Source: Nitrososphaerota archaeon (GTDB taxonomy: Archaea > Thermoproteota > Nitrososphaeria > Nitrososphaerales > Nitrosopumilaceae). From it: DNA of 64,000 nucleotides. A program made the translations under genes and the position numbers. Numbering within the stretch: position 1 is the first letter of the stretch; every line of letters starts with the position of its first letter. Shown piece after piece: positions 8,062 to 16,379 of this stretch. The notes beneath the pieces are model-generated. The model made no database searches and was not told where the DNA came from. It was given only the letters and a program-made list of their open reading frames with translations. The stretch lies in NCBI GenBank assembly GCA_021323705.1, contig JAJPKL010000014.1:1-64000 (forward strand), written 5' to 3'.

Positions 8062-8448
8062 TTGGCAGACTCGGAATCATTTGGCATTGAGAAAGGATAT
8101 GGAAAACAGGCAGTAGAGTGGATGAATGAGGAAGCCAAAAAGTCAGAATTGAAATTCGAAGCCAAGCTATACGATTATGAGATAACCACAAAAAATTTTG
8201 GTACATTTGAGATGTTTTCATGGATTGGGGATTCAAAAGCAGCACGTGAACTTGTTATCAAAGCTAGCAAGAGGTTTAAGATCAAAGTGATTGAAGGCGG
8301 ATACAAAACGAAGCAGATGATCATCAAGATGGTTCGTAATGAATACGGTATGGTGCGTAAAGGAGACCGTGTGATCGGACAAGTAGAGTTTTCCTCATCT
8401 CGTCTGACACAAAGCAAATGGACATTAACCAAGGAAGAGCGAAAATAG
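8062..8448 (+). CDS. Hypothetical conserved-looking small protein
   Basis: This 128-residue soluble protein is basic and alpha/beta, with segments such as GTFEMFSWIGDSKAARELVIKA and VIEGGYKTKQMIIKM. I do not recognise a family. The start is taken as TTG. It converges on the DUF99 gene with a 4-bp gap. Confidence 0.55.
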   Translation: MADSESFGIEKGYGKQAVEWMNEEAKKSELKFEAKLYDYEITTKNFGTFEMFSWIGDSKAARELVIKASKRFKIKVIEGGYKTKQMIIKMVRNEYGMVRKGDRVIGQVEFSSSRLTQSKWTLTKEERK

Positions 8449-8452
8449 GATA

Positions 8453-9028
8453 TCAGGAATTCAAATCAAGAACTGTCTTGGCAAGAAGTTGGGCCACGCG
8501 TAATGGTTCAGGAATTGCTCCCTGCAGAGTAAATACATCAAGGAGTTTTTTTGCTTCTTTTATCTCGCAGCCCTCAACGCGAAGATAAATGTCATGCTTT
8601 GTGTGTAGCGATATCTTTGTCCTAGACCCTAGTCTTTGATATTGCGATATCTTTGATTCGTAAGAATCTGGAAAGTGGTATTTGATTGCGTCCTCAATAC
8701 CGTCGGATTCTTCGTAAGTGACACCAACGATTGGTATTTTGAGTTCCTTACGTAATTTTTTGATATCAATAATGTTGTACATTGATATGATTAGTCCAGA
8801 AAGCAGGATAAAGCTGATGTCTTGGCGATGCAATTTTTCATACATGGAAATTACCACACTTGTAGCATCATCTCCTTCTAGGGTGGCTTTGCCAAAAACA
8901 AATCCATCGATTACAAAATCTCTTCTCATCACAACCCCAGCCAAGTGTGATGTCAAATCAGTTTCTCTAAAGCTCTCTGCTATAGCAAGTCCTCGTAAAC
9001 CTTTTTTCTCAAGATGTATGTGATTCAT
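8453..9028 (-). CDS. DUF99 family protein (endonuclease V-like fold)
   Basis: I start at the internal ATG (MNHIHLEKKGLRGLAIAESF), which fits the family, rather than 33 bp upstream. The ~191-residue protein shows the DUF99 landmarks: KKGLRGLAIAESF, then VVMRRDFVIDGFVFG, ILLSGLIISMYNIIDI, and IPIVGVTYEES. DUF99 is related to endonuclease V by fold, but a DNA-repair activity is not established. It stands alone on the minus strand. Confidence 0.82.
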   Translation of the reverse strand: MNHIHLEKKGLRGLAIAESFRETDLTSHLAGVVMRRDFVIDGFVFGKATLEGDDATSVVISMYEKLHRQDISFILLSGLIISMYNIIDIKKLRKELKIPIVGVTYEESDGIEDAIKYHFPDSYESKISQYQRLGSRTKISLHTKHDIYLRVEGCEIKEAKKLLDVFTLQGAIPEPLRVAQLLAKTVLDLNS

Positions 9029-9203
9029 CGATGTTTCTTTTTGTAAATTTTTTATAAACAAGGACAGTTATAACCATGAAAATAGTCGTTATAGAAGACC
9101 ACGAAATAAAGGCAACAGTATCAAAGTTAGCCATGTACATTACGATTATCATGTAGCGATATTTTAGTCAATGTAAATATGTAGAGGCAGAATTAATTAC
9201 CAG

Positions 9204-10124
9204 TCATCGTACAATTGGCCCGCTGCCCACTATGCGTATAGTCTGTGACTCGGGTTTTAGGATCACACAGATCTCATTTTTAATAAACGCCGTTGGTTTA
9301 TTGAGTGAAAGTTTCATTGGGTTAAGTGATATTATTTTAGCAGCTCTTGTCTGCATCCCTATGTTGACAAGAAAGGTCTGGTTTTCAGCCACATGTTCCT
9401 TAAAGAACTTGTTTTGTAAATAATCCAATACTATGTCTTGGGACATATTGATTTCATCTCCAACGCATAGCTGGTCACCTCTTTGGACATCATCAGCCGC
9501 TACACCCTTTACTGCAAGCCCTACACGTGCGGGAGATGCAGCTTCTTCCACTGGGTCGTCGTGCATCTGGATGGATTTTATCATGATTTCATCTCCTTTT
9601 GGCAACAGCTTGAGCTTGTCATATGCTTTGACTTTTCCTTGTGATACTTTGCCAAGTATTACGGTTCCTACGCCTTTTACATCAAAGCAGTGGTCAATTG
9701 GTATCCTTGCGTTGCCTTCTTGCGAGATTGGCTCTAGTGCATCCATCTCTTTTTTCAGGTCTGATAGCTCGACAATCTTGTATTGTTCTACAACGGTTCC
9801 TTTTATCATCATGAGAAGTTTTTCTCTGTCTACCTCATAAGAATGGGTCAAAATGCCCTTGTTTTTCTTGAGAACGTCGAGCGCAACTATCTGCTCTCCT
9901 GTAAACTTGTCTAGTTTGGATACGTGAAAAATGACATACTCTCCCATATTTATGGCCTGAAGAAGCGGAGGTATCTTTTCTGGGAACCCCGTAGGTATCG
10001 TCCATGTCTTTACAAAGCCGGTCTCTTTTTTATCATATATTGTGATATCAGTTGAAGTGCCTTTTTTTCCAAAATCTTTGGCAAGTGATTCATCTCCAAG
10101 TAATGTAAAATTGATCGATTTCAT
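9204..10124 (-). CDS. EF-Tu/SelB-like protein without a functional GTPase site
   Basis: The C-terminal two thirds (about residues 135-306) have the beta-barrel domains of translational GTPases, with IDHCFDVKGVGTVILGKVSQGKV and VGLAVKGVAADDVQRGDQL as in SelB and EF1A domain 2. The N-terminal G domain is recognisable in length and strands but lacks the P-loop: LGDESLAKDFGKKG stands where GxxxxGKS/T is expected, and no NKxD is visible. It therefore probably does not hydrolyse GTP. Similar GTPase-dead SelB paralogues exist in archaea, and their role is unclear. The gene stands alone. Confidence 0.75.
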   Translation of the reverse strand: MKSINFTLLGDESLAKDFGKKGTSTDITIYDKKETGFVKTWTIPTGFPEKIPPLLQAINMGEYVIFHVSKLDKFTGEQIVALDVLKKNKGILTHSYEVDREKLLMMIKGTVVEQYKIVELSDLKKEMDALEPISQEGNARIPIDHCFDVKGVGTVILGKVSQGKVKAYDKLKLLPKGDEIMIKSIQMHDDPVEEAASPARVGLAVKGVAADDVQRGDQLCVGDEINMSQDIVLDYLQNKFFKEHVAENQTFLVNIGMQTRAAKIISLNPMKLSLNKPTAFIKNEICVILKPESQTIRIVGSGPIVR

Positions 10125-10203
10125 TTCACTTGTGAGAATTCACAACCAGTAAAATATCTTGCCCTAATGCAAAGTCAATCGATAACGTATCATCGGGTTT
10201 TAA

Positions 10204-10518
10204 CTATACGATGCCCACTTTATGCAATGTAATTAGGCCATTATCTCCAATGATTTCTTTAATCTCAGGCAGTATTGTTTCGATTTTTTGGAGCTCGTCG
10301 ATTACCTCAATTAATAGTGGCATGTTAACTGATATCCCTTCTATTTGAAAATTGGACTTGCCGCGATTGCCATACCCGGCTACCCCTGTCCACACTGTAG
10401 CTCCCGAAATCTTTCCTTTCTTTAAAATATCTAACACTATGTTGTGTACACGTTTTCCCTTGAAGGTGTCGTTGCGCTTTATCCTAATTACAAGTGACCA
10501 CATCTCAAGCGTTCTCAT
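10204..10518 (-). CDS. DUF190 family protein
   Basis: The 104-residue protein carries the DUF190 pattern: a basic first strand, a GATVWTGVAGYGNRG loop, and SVNMPLLIEVIDE. The fold is PII-like, which suggests a small trimeric regulatory protein. It overlaps the upstream CrcB gene by 4 bp. DUF190 next to crcB is a common arrangement, so a link to fluoride export is likely but unproven. Confidence 0.88.
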   Translation of the reverse strand: MRTLEMWSLVIRIKRNDTFKGKRVHNIVLDILKKGKISGATVWTGVAGYGNRGKSNFQIEGISVNMPLLIEVIDELQKIETILPEIKEIIGDNGLITLHKVGIV

Positions 10519-10904
10519 CTAAATCCTCCCTCAAGAATCACACTAGTCAATGCCCTGCCGCCAAATATAGCTCCAAGCGATAATCCCACATTGGTCAGTA
10601 CATTGATTGCCACTAGTAAGTATTGCTTGTTATCGATAAGGTTTGAAGCTTCAAGAGCAAACGATGACATTGTGGTAAGTCCTCCACAAAATCCAATTGC
10701 TACAAGCAACGCGTATTTTTCATCAAGGTTCCACTGTTGTGATAAAACTGCAAATGCGCCAAGAATAAAACTTCCCACGACATTCACTATTAACACGTTC
10801 ATAGGCAAGGCACCAAGTAAGAGCGGCGATTTTGTAATTCCATACCTTAGGAAAACTCCAGAAACGCCACCCACTGCAAGAAATGCCAATTCAATCATTT
10901 TCAT
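10515..10904 (-). CDS. crcB: Fluoride channel CrcB/Fluc
   Basis: The 129-residue protein has four membrane helices and the Fluc signatures GGVSGVFLRYGI near the start and GFCGGLTTMSSFALEA around residue 75, the latter containing the central Gly/Thr/Phe region. Fluc proteins form dual-topology dimers that let fluoride leave the cell. No fluoride riboswitch is seen upstream. Translation of DUF190 follows directly with a 4-bp overlap. Confidence 0.92.
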   Translation of the reverse strand: MKMIELAFLAVGGVSGVFLRYGITKSPLLLGALPMNVLIVNVVGSFILGAFAVLSQQWNLDEKYALLVAIGFCGGLTTMSSFALEASNLIDNKQYLLVAINVLTNVGLSLGAIFGGRALTSVILEGGFR

Positions 10905-11037
10905 ATCGACTATGGTACGAGATACTTAAATTAACTACATCATTAGTTTTTTGCAGTTTCAACAGATTAAGCATATGATTCTAAGAGAGATTTGTCACAT
11001 GGTACGTTTAGATGTGCTATCTGCATATCATCAATTG

Positions 11038-12546
11038 TCATATTGGTGTCCTTTTCTCTGAAGTTTTATCACTTTTCGTCTTCAAAGCTGTGTAACCGGT
11101 GTCCTCTCTTTTGGCTCTATGTTTAATGATGTATATCGCTACAACTGCTCCACCCGTTGGCGCAAATAAGAGCGGCATTAACCACCAAGTCAATTCTAGG
11201 TTTCTAGCAGGTTCAACGATGGGCATATCCATGTTACTCATATCGGTAGAGTTTCCAGGTTCTACTATCGTAGTGTACTCTATGCCTTGGTTCGTATGTG
11301 CAATATCAAGGAATTTGAAACTTACAGGGCCTGGTTTGTCAAATCTGAAGTATTGATATCCGCCACCAAACTGTGTTGCATCGTCGACCCTATACAGTTG
11401 TTGCCCATCCTGTGTAATTGTAAAGGTGTATGGTTCAGGAACCGCTAGGTCTTTAATGGTATCATAGAATTGAAATACGAAAATAATTTTTTGCCCAGTA
11501 GTGATATAGTGAGGTTCCCATCCAAGATCTAACTCGTACCTTCTATCAGGAGTAAATTTTACAATTGGAAACTTGGTAATCTTGTTTCCCTCTGCATCAA
11601 CAGGCGTAGGAAGTTTTGGTTGAACAATCACATAACCTTGCATCCAAGGGTGTATAGTACAAAAATACTCGAAGGTGCCAGGCTTTGTGAACTCATGGGT
11701 CCACGATTCTCCCACCTTAATGTCTCCGCTATCAAAAAGCCCGTTTGGTTGACCTTCTTTATTTCCTATAAGCGATGCCCTTCCAGGAGACTTGCCGCTA
11801 GTTATGGTATGGGTTTCTTTATCCTGATTTATCCATGTTACACTTTGATTTACTTGAATAGTAACGACAGCAGGCTGATACCATTGCGGAGCTGCAGTAT
11901 TGAAATTTGGATCATAGGCTCCAAATGGAATGGTGACTACTTGAGATGATGTAGAAGGAGCTTGGGATACCGCTATATGAGCAGCGTATTCTTGGCCCAA
12001 AATTATGCCTACAATCTCAACTGGTCCTTTCCATTCTGTGATACTGGTATCTGGAGAACCTGCTCCTTGTAGTTGTATTTGAAAGTTGATAGGACTAACA
12101 TTTTGAAGAGCACTGGAAGTCTGTATGTCTTGTCCGTTTACAGCAAGTGCAGAATAATTCGAAATTATCAATACGCCATTTCCTTCCACCTGTTGAGCTC
12201 TTATCCCATAATGCTCATACGGAATTAGGTTTCCCCCGGGGTCTGTAAACGATATCTGTAAGGCAAGTGGCTTGTCTTGTTCGATTGGCGTAGATTGTAT
12301 TGTGACATGGACTGAGCCGTCTGAAGAAACGCCTGTTCCTTCTATCAATCGATTACTAGATCCTGTTTGTGCAAAGGCTGGATCATGCACAAAATACAAA
12401 CCTAGTACAGCGATTAAGACACCAAATATGAGAGAGTTATCAACTATTTTTTTTAATTTAATGCCTGATTGGAATGCGGGTTTCTTAGATAAGTCAAAGT
12501 ATTTTTCTTTTCTAGTCTTATTGTGATTTTTTGCTTTTTTGTTCAT
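11038..12546 (-). CDS. Membrane-anchored cupredoxin-domain protein
   Basis: The 502-residue protein has an N-terminal hydrophobic helix at about 35-55, a large extracytoplasmic part, and a C-terminal helix at about 455-478 with a basic tail. A type 1 copper domain lies around residues 205-310. Its ligands are visible as the His of KETHTITSG and the Cys, His and Met of YFCTIHPWMQG. Flanking beta-rich regions probably form further Ig-like or cupredoxin-like domains. It may carry electrons outside the membrane, as expected for copper-dependent ammonia oxidisers. Its 5' flank carries a pair of inverted octamers, and the integrated element lies just upstream. Confidence 0.85.
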   Translation of the reverse strand: MNKKAKNHNKTRKEKYFDLSKKPAFQSGIKLKKIVDNSLIFGVLIAVLGLYFVHDPAFAQTGSSNRLIEGTGVSSDGSVHVTIQSTPIEQDKPLALQISFTDPGGNLIPYEHYGIRAQQVEGNGVLIISNYSALAVNGQDIQTSSALQNVSPINFQIQLQGAGSPDTSITEWKGPVEIVGIILGQEYAAHIAVSQAPSTSSQVVTIPFGAYDPNFNTAAPQWYQPAVVTIQVNQSVTWINQDKETHTITSGKSPGRASLIGNKEGQPNGLFDSGDIKVGESWTHEFTKPGTFEYFCTIHPWMQGYVIVQPKLPTPVDAEGNKITKFPIVKFTPDRRYELDLGWEPHYITTGQKIIFVFQFYDTIKDLAVPEPYTFTITQDGQQLYRVDDATQFGGGYQYFRFDKPGPVSFKFLDIAHTNQGIEYTTIVEPGNSTDMSNMDMPIVEPARNLELTWWLMPLLFAPTGGAVVAIYIIKHRAKREDTGYTALKTKSDKTSEKRTPI

Positions 12547-12547
12547 T

Positions 12548-12577
12548 GTCTACCTGCTTTATTTTCATTAGGTAGAC
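12548..12577. repeat. Inverted octamers beside the cupredoxin start
   Basis: GTCTACCT at 12548-12555 and AGGTAGAC at 12570-12577 are exact reverse complements 14 bp apart, directly upstream of the cupredoxin ATG. The same octamers form the palindrome at the RHH gene inside the neighbouring element (16698-16717). The octamer also occurs by chance elsewhere in the window, so only the paired arrangement is notable. Confidence 0.4.
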
Positions 12578-12616
12578 ATTATCAGCACTTTCTGGGCGGT
12601 TTAGGATTATTCCAAG

Positions 12617-12631
12617 GCTAATGTCATAGCC
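12617..12631 (+). repeat. Left attachment repeat (attL candidate)
   Basis: GCTAATGTCATAGCC here is repeated exactly at 17623. With its flanks the left copy is symmetrical: AAGGCTA, ATGTCA, TAGCCTT, i.e. 7-bp inverted arms around a 6-bp core, the layout of a tyrosine-recombinase crossover site. Confidence 0.75.
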
Positions 12632-12659
12632 TTTGTTATTATGTCTAGGCTATTGACAC

Positions 12660-12669
12660 TTAAATAATA
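12660..12669 (+). promoter_or_regulatory. TATA-box candidate for the integrase
   Basis: TTAAATAATA sits 20-29 bp upstream of the integrase TTG start, a spacing that fits an archaeal TATA box driving a leaderless transcript. Confidence 0.4.
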
Positions 12670-12688
12670 ACATTACCCCATTTTTCTA

Positions 12689-13798
12689 TTGTCATACCTA
12701 GACAAGCAAAGAAGCCAAGAAACCTATTATGATAAAATTAGAACGAAATCAAAATCAATGCGTACCAATACTGAGAAGGCGGTTAAACGCTTTGAAAAAT
12801 TCTGTAAGTTGAATTACAAAGAAGATATGCAATCTGTAATTAATGAAATTAAGAGATTAGCAGGAGAACAAAAAGAACGCGTTATTTTCGATACATTGCA
12901 AGACTTTGTTAATTATCTGTCTGAAGAGATTAATCCTAATACCGCTAAGCTTTACTTTGCGGTATTCAAACCGTATTTCGCATACGTAACCTATTCAAAG
13001 ATTCATTCAGAAGACATCAAAGAAAACATCAATTTTCCACGAGTAATAGAAGAAGAGCCATACCCTTTATCGATAGACGAGATCAAGGAATTATTGAAAC
13101 ATTCAAACTTTGAACGTAAAGCGTCTTATCTGACTAGTATAAGTTCTGGCATTAGAATTCAAGAACTTTGTAAGTTAAGGAAACGTGACTTTGATTTATC
13201 TAAGCCACGTTTCATGATAAAACTACCTGGAGCATACACAAAGAACCGTAAAGTGAGGCGTACTTTTGTTAGTTTTGAAGCTATGGACAATCTTAAGCCA
13301 ATACTAGATAAGAAAAAAGATGATGAATTAGTATTTACTAATACTGAGGATTCGGAGACAGCCGCAGGCAATGAAAGAAGTGTATTTCACAGGATACGAG
13401 AATCGGCAGGATTTGACAATCTTAGGTATGATTCAGGCATGCATAAGATAACAATCCATAGTTTTCGTTCATTTTTTATTACCAAAGCCGAGAGAGTACA
13501 TGAGGGTCTAGGTCATTTCTTAGCTGGACATGGTAAAAGGTATCTGAAGAAATACGAACGTTATACTGATTCGGAATTGCTTGAATATTATCTAAAAATT
13601 GAACCTGAATTAATAATATCTAACGAAAATCGCTTAAAGGTTGAGAGTCAAAGCAAGGACGAAAAAATAAAGAATATGGAATCACAGAACAATGAAAGAC
13701 TTCATGTCATCGAAAAAAAATTATCGGATTTCGAAAATATTATGCCAATGATTAAGAAATTATTAGAACAAGCACAAAAAGATATCAAAATTAGCTGA
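12689..13798 (+). CDS. Tyrosine recombinase / integrase
   Basis: The 369-residue protein has an N-terminal SAM-like DNA-binding domain (about 20-110) and a C-terminal catalytic domain. The catalytic residues are visible in order: Arg in SSGIRIQEL, the HxxR box in ITIHSFRSFF, a later His in FLAGHGKRYL, and the Tyr in KKYERY about nine residues on. The tail (about 315-369) is a charged coiled coil, unusual in plain XerC/D enzymes. The start is taken as TTG. It sits 58 bp inside the left repeat, as expected for the enzyme that moves this element. Confidence 0.92.
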   Translation: MSYLDKQRSQETYYDKIRTKSKSMRTNTEKAVKRFEKFCKLNYKEDMQSVINEIKRLAGEQKERVIFDTLQDFVNYLSEEINPNTAKLYFAVFKPYFAYVTYSKIHSEDIKENINFPRVIEEEPYPLSIDEIKELLKHSNFERKASYLTSISSGIRIQELCKLRKRDFDLSKPRFMIKLPGAYTKNRKVRRTFVSFEAMDNLKPILDKKKDDELVFTNTEDSETAAGNERSVFHRIRESAGFDNLRYDSGMHKITIHSFRSFFITKAERVHEGLGHFLAGHGKRYLKKYERYTDSELLEYYLKIEPELIISNENRLKVESQSKDEKIKNMESQNNERLHVIEKKLSDFENIMPMIKKLLEQAQKDIKIS

Positions 13799-14034
13799 CA
13801 AAGTTTCTTCATTATCGACGAAGGATAATAAAAATATTTGAAAAAATGTGCAAGATCCGTATTTAAAGCAGAAGTTGATTTTTCTCTATATACTACTAAA
13901 TGTTAAACATTAGTAAAATATTTTTGTTGAATTTACTCATGTTTTATTACACATTTCAAAAGTTTCAAAAATAAAATCTGCATAAGAAAAATTAACTATC
14001 ATTTACTTATGGAAGTGAATTCAATACATTAGTA

Positions 14035-14211
14035 ATGCAAGAAAATAGAACGACCATTACCATAACAAAAGACGCCAAAAAAATCCTTGATGAGCTTGGA
14101 AAAAAGAATGAAAGCTACAGTGATTTGATTATGAGGGTATCTGAGTTATGTAATTGTCATAAACAAGAAGAAACGAAAATGACCGAGGATGAAAGCGAAA
14201 GTGTCGAGTAA
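14035..14211 (+). CDS. Small RHH/antitoxin-like protein of the element
   Basis: The 58-residue protein starts with TTITITKDAKKILDELGKKNESYSDLIMRV, which fits a short beta strand followed by two helices, as in VapB-type antitoxins and ribbon-helix-helix proteins. The acidic tail contains a C-N-C-H cluster. It overlaps the next gene by 23 bp. No toxin partner is next to it, so it is more likely a copy-control or transcription regulator. Confidence 0.6.
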   Translation: MQENRTTITITKDAKKILDELGKKNESYSDLIMRVSELCNCHKQEETKMTEDESESVE

Positions 14212-14371
14212 TCCAAAGTCCAATTTTTCTTCAGATAAAAAGCCACTCTATGATGATGAATGGATTTTTGATGTCGAATCATGCACTAGTTGTGGAAGAC
14301 CAGTATCGGAACATGATTCAAGTCAAGCGGTACGATGTGCCTTATCCTTAATTGAAGGGGTGACAGGTTAG
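14189..14371 (+). CDS. Small CxxC protein of the element
   Basis: The 60-residue protein has one CTSCGRPVSEHD motif (CxxC followed by a His), suggesting a single zinc knuckle with a further Cys in AVRCALS. It has no signal peptide. It overlaps the preceding small gene by 23 bp, and both belong to the run of microproteins leading into the Rep gene. The family is not recognised. Confidence 0.55.
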   Translation: MKAKVSSNPKSNFSSDKKPLYDDEWIFDVESCTSCGRPVSEHDSSQAVRCALSLIEGVTG

Positions 14372-14431
14372 AACTAGAAAAGCTCTGGGAGCGATTTGAG
14401 ACCCGAACCCAGAACCCATACCTGATTAGAT

Positions 14432-14566
14432 ATGTACATTTTATCAAGACCTAAAATTAAAAAGGTTTGTTTTCACGATTTTCGGCTCAAATATGAGCAA
14501 GGAACACGAGATCCGTATCTGGTATGCTTGGATTGCGGATGTAGGAGAAAGATTTGGTGGCTATGA
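14432..14566 (+). CDS. Cys-rich microprotein upstream of Rep
   Basis: The 44-residue basic protein has VCFHDF followed by VCLDCGCRRKIWW, so C, H and a CxxCxC cluster that could bind one zinc ion. Its TGA overlaps the ATG of the Rep gene (ATGA), which strongly suggests that it is a real, translationally coupled gene in spite of its size. The family is not recognised. Confidence 0.5.
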   Translation: MYILSRPKIKKVCFHDFRLKYEQGTRDPYLVCLDCGCRRKIWWL

Positions 14567-15744
14567 GTCAATTAACTCTACAGTTACAACCGCTAGACGA
14601 GATAGAAATCAAGCCGTATAGGTGGACTACTCTCCAAGAGCAAAAAGAGTTTATTGAATTTCTTGATGCAATGGATTTGCAAGAATATCACCATAAGCTA
14701 GGCGAATGTGCTAAGAAATGGAAGAAATTCAGGTGTTCAAATGACCATACTCATTCTAAAAAACTGGTTTACGAATCATGTGGTCTGCGTGGCATATGTC
14801 CTAGATGCTCAATGGCTTATGCGAGTAAAAGAGCAGAAATAATGTATCAGTGGATTAAGCGAAACATAGCTGACAAACTATTCTATACTTTTGACTTGAA
14901 AATGAATCAGATTGTCTTAACCCTTCCTGAAGATCTTCATTCAGACATTGAAAACAAGACTTTTGTAAAAATGATAAAGTCGTTTATTAAAAAATGTGGC
15001 ATCGAGGCGTGGGGTTATGTTATTCAAAATTGGCATAGTAGTAACCCATTAGGTGAAAAATTCATTCATGCTCACATTTTATCTTTGAATATAAGGCAAG
15101 ATGGAAAACGACTTGTTCAGAATGACTACTATTTTGACGTTGAAAAAATGCGAGCCGATTGGAAAGAATCGATAAAAAAAGAAACAGGCTTTGAGATCGA
15201 AGGCGAGGTTAATGTTCATACTGAATATAGAAGTGTATTAGATCAAAAGGATGAGGTTAAGCACCTTCTAGAGTATGTCTACAGATATCCAGTAACAGAC
15301 TTGTTTAAGGCTCAGGTTAGAAACAAGACTGTAAATTATGTTCAACCGTTGCAAATCGAAAAAAAATTCTGCGTCTCATGTTACGAGCACATACCTATAG
15401 AAGATACCGAGAGGTTATCACATTGCAGGTATCTTAGGCATGATATACAGGATGCTTGGGATAGAACCACATCTAATAATATAGTGCAAATCGACCTAGC
15501 TTCAAAAATCTCTGAAATGGTAAGCTCGAAACCTAGATTGGTGTGGTGTGGGCTTCTGACCTCTGCTAAGCGTGACCTATTGCAGAGTTTGTTAGATATC
15601 GGTGACAGTTTATGGCAGAATTTGAAGGATATTGAGATTGATTTAGAGGTAAGATCTCATAATTGCCGAGACTGCAAGCATCCGTTAGAAAAGCGACCTT
15701 ACGATAGAGGCGAATACATAGGGGATAACGAGCCCATATGGTAG
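14563..15744 (+). CDS. HUH-type replication initiator (Rep)
   Basis: The start MSQLTLQLQPL is set by an ATGA overlap with the upstream microprotein. The 393-residue protein has an N-terminal Cys/His-rich segment (CAKKWKKFRCSNDHTH, then CGLRGICPRC), a QIVLTLP strand, the HUH metal-binding motif in KFIHAHILSL, and LLEYVYRYP, whose Tyr is a candidate for the nicking residue. This order is shared with plasmid Rep proteins and IS91-like transposases, which cut one strand and replicate by rolling circle. More CxxC pairs lie in the C-terminal third. In this element it most likely starts replication of the excised circle. Confidence 0.75.
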   Translation: MSQLTLQLQPLDEIEIKPYRWTTLQEQKEFIEFLDAMDLQEYHHKLGECAKKWKKFRCSNDHTHSKKLVYESCGLRGICPRCSMAYASKRAEIMYQWIKRNIADKLFYTFDLKMNQIVLTLPEDLHSDIENKTFVKMIKSFIKKCGIEAWGYVIQNWHSSNPLGEKFIHAHILSLNIRQDGKRLVQNDYYFDVEKMRADWKESIKKETGFEIEGEVNVHTEYRSVLDQKDEVKHLLEYVYRYPVTDLFKAQVRNKTVNYVQPLQIEKKFCVSCYEHIPIEDTERLSHCRYLRHDIQDAWDRTTSNNIVQIDLASKISEMVSSKPRLVWCGLLTSAKRDLLQSLLDIGDSLWQNLKDIEIDLEVRSHNCRDCKHPLEKRPYDRGEYIGDNEPIW

Positions 15745-15914
15745 ACATTTCAGATCTTCTAGATTGTAAGCCTGAGTGGAAACAGTGTAAAAAGTGTAAT
15801 GCATGGCTATCGTCTGAGGAATCTTTGATCAGGCATTATGAATTTTCACATATGTCCTATACGCCATTTGATGAACCTCAGAGACTAAAGGAAAAATGGG
15901 ATTTGAGTAAGTGA
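15738..15914 (+). CDS. C2H2 zinc-finger microprotein
   Basis: The 58-residue protein contains CKKCNAWLSSEESLIRHYEFSH, with CxxC, twelve residues, then HxxxxH: a classical C2H2 finger. Its ATG overlaps the Rep stop (ATGGTAG), so it is translated with Rep. It probably binds nucleic acid and could help Rep or control expression of the element. Confidence 0.65.
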   Translation: MVDISDLLDCKPEWKQCKKCNAWLSSEESLIRHYEFSHMSYTPFDEPQRLKEKWDLSK

Positions 15915-15915
15915 T

Positions 15916-16032
15916 ATGTGTCTGGGTTTTCATCATTGTCCAAAATGTAATGAGACTTACCCTTGTAATGAAACATTGAGAGCTAATCCAGATTGCAAAA
16001 TTCTCGATGTCTCCATATGTAGAAGGCATTAG
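15916..16032 (+). CDS. Cys-rich microprotein
   Basis: The 38-residue frame starts one base after the stop of the zinc-finger gene and contains HHCPKCNETYPC plus two more Cys residues, enough for one zinc site. The close spacing and the Cys/His pattern support a real gene, but it is very short and I do not recognise it. Confidence 0.4.
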   Translation: MCLGFHHCPKCNETYPCNETLRANPDCKILDVSICRRH

Positions 16033-16176
16033 TTTTTGATACTTTATAACACGAAAAAACCCTTGTTTGTGAAAAGATGTTTTTATGAATCTAGGCTATT
16101 AGATGAGGATCTAGAGGATTTAGAAGATTAAAGAGATTTTTGAAGCTTTATCAAGATGTTTTATGATACTCAAAAT

Positions 16177-16359
16177 ATGACAGAAAAAAGAGGTAGAAAA
16201 GGCAGAATAATTACTTGCCCATATTGTAGAAAACGATTTTCATTACATAGTAAGAAAAAAACTCCTCATGAAAAGGCATTAGCAAGAAATTATGCCAGAA
16301 GAAAAAGAGCCTCTAAGAAATTTGCTGAGTCAATAGCAAAATCGATATTTCGTCAGTAG
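16177..16359 (+). CDS. Basic single-zinc-knuckle protein
   Basis: I start at MTEKRGRKGR; an in-frame ATG at 16156 would add seven residues. The ~60-residue protein has ITCPYCRKRFSLHSKKK, i.e. CxxC with a later His, and a strongly basic helical C-terminus (about 17 Lys/Arg in the last 40 residues). It probably binds DNA or RNA. It is the last plus-strand gene of the microprotein run and converges on the RHH regulator. Confidence 0.6.
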   Translation: MTEKRGRKGRIITCPYCRKRFSLHSKKKTPHEKALARNYARRKRASKKFAESIAKSIFRQ

Positions 16360-16379
16360 GACCACTATCTAATACCTTC

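Noticed and set aside
9076-9156. Mini-frame of 26 codons on the plus strand
   Set aside because: It is too short, shows no motif, and lies in an AT-rich gap with no supporting overlap to a neighbour.
16075-16140. Acidic 20-codon frame starting at a GTG (KRCFYESRLLDEDLEDLED)
   Set aside because: It is very short and low in complexity; it could be a chance frame between two microprotein genes.
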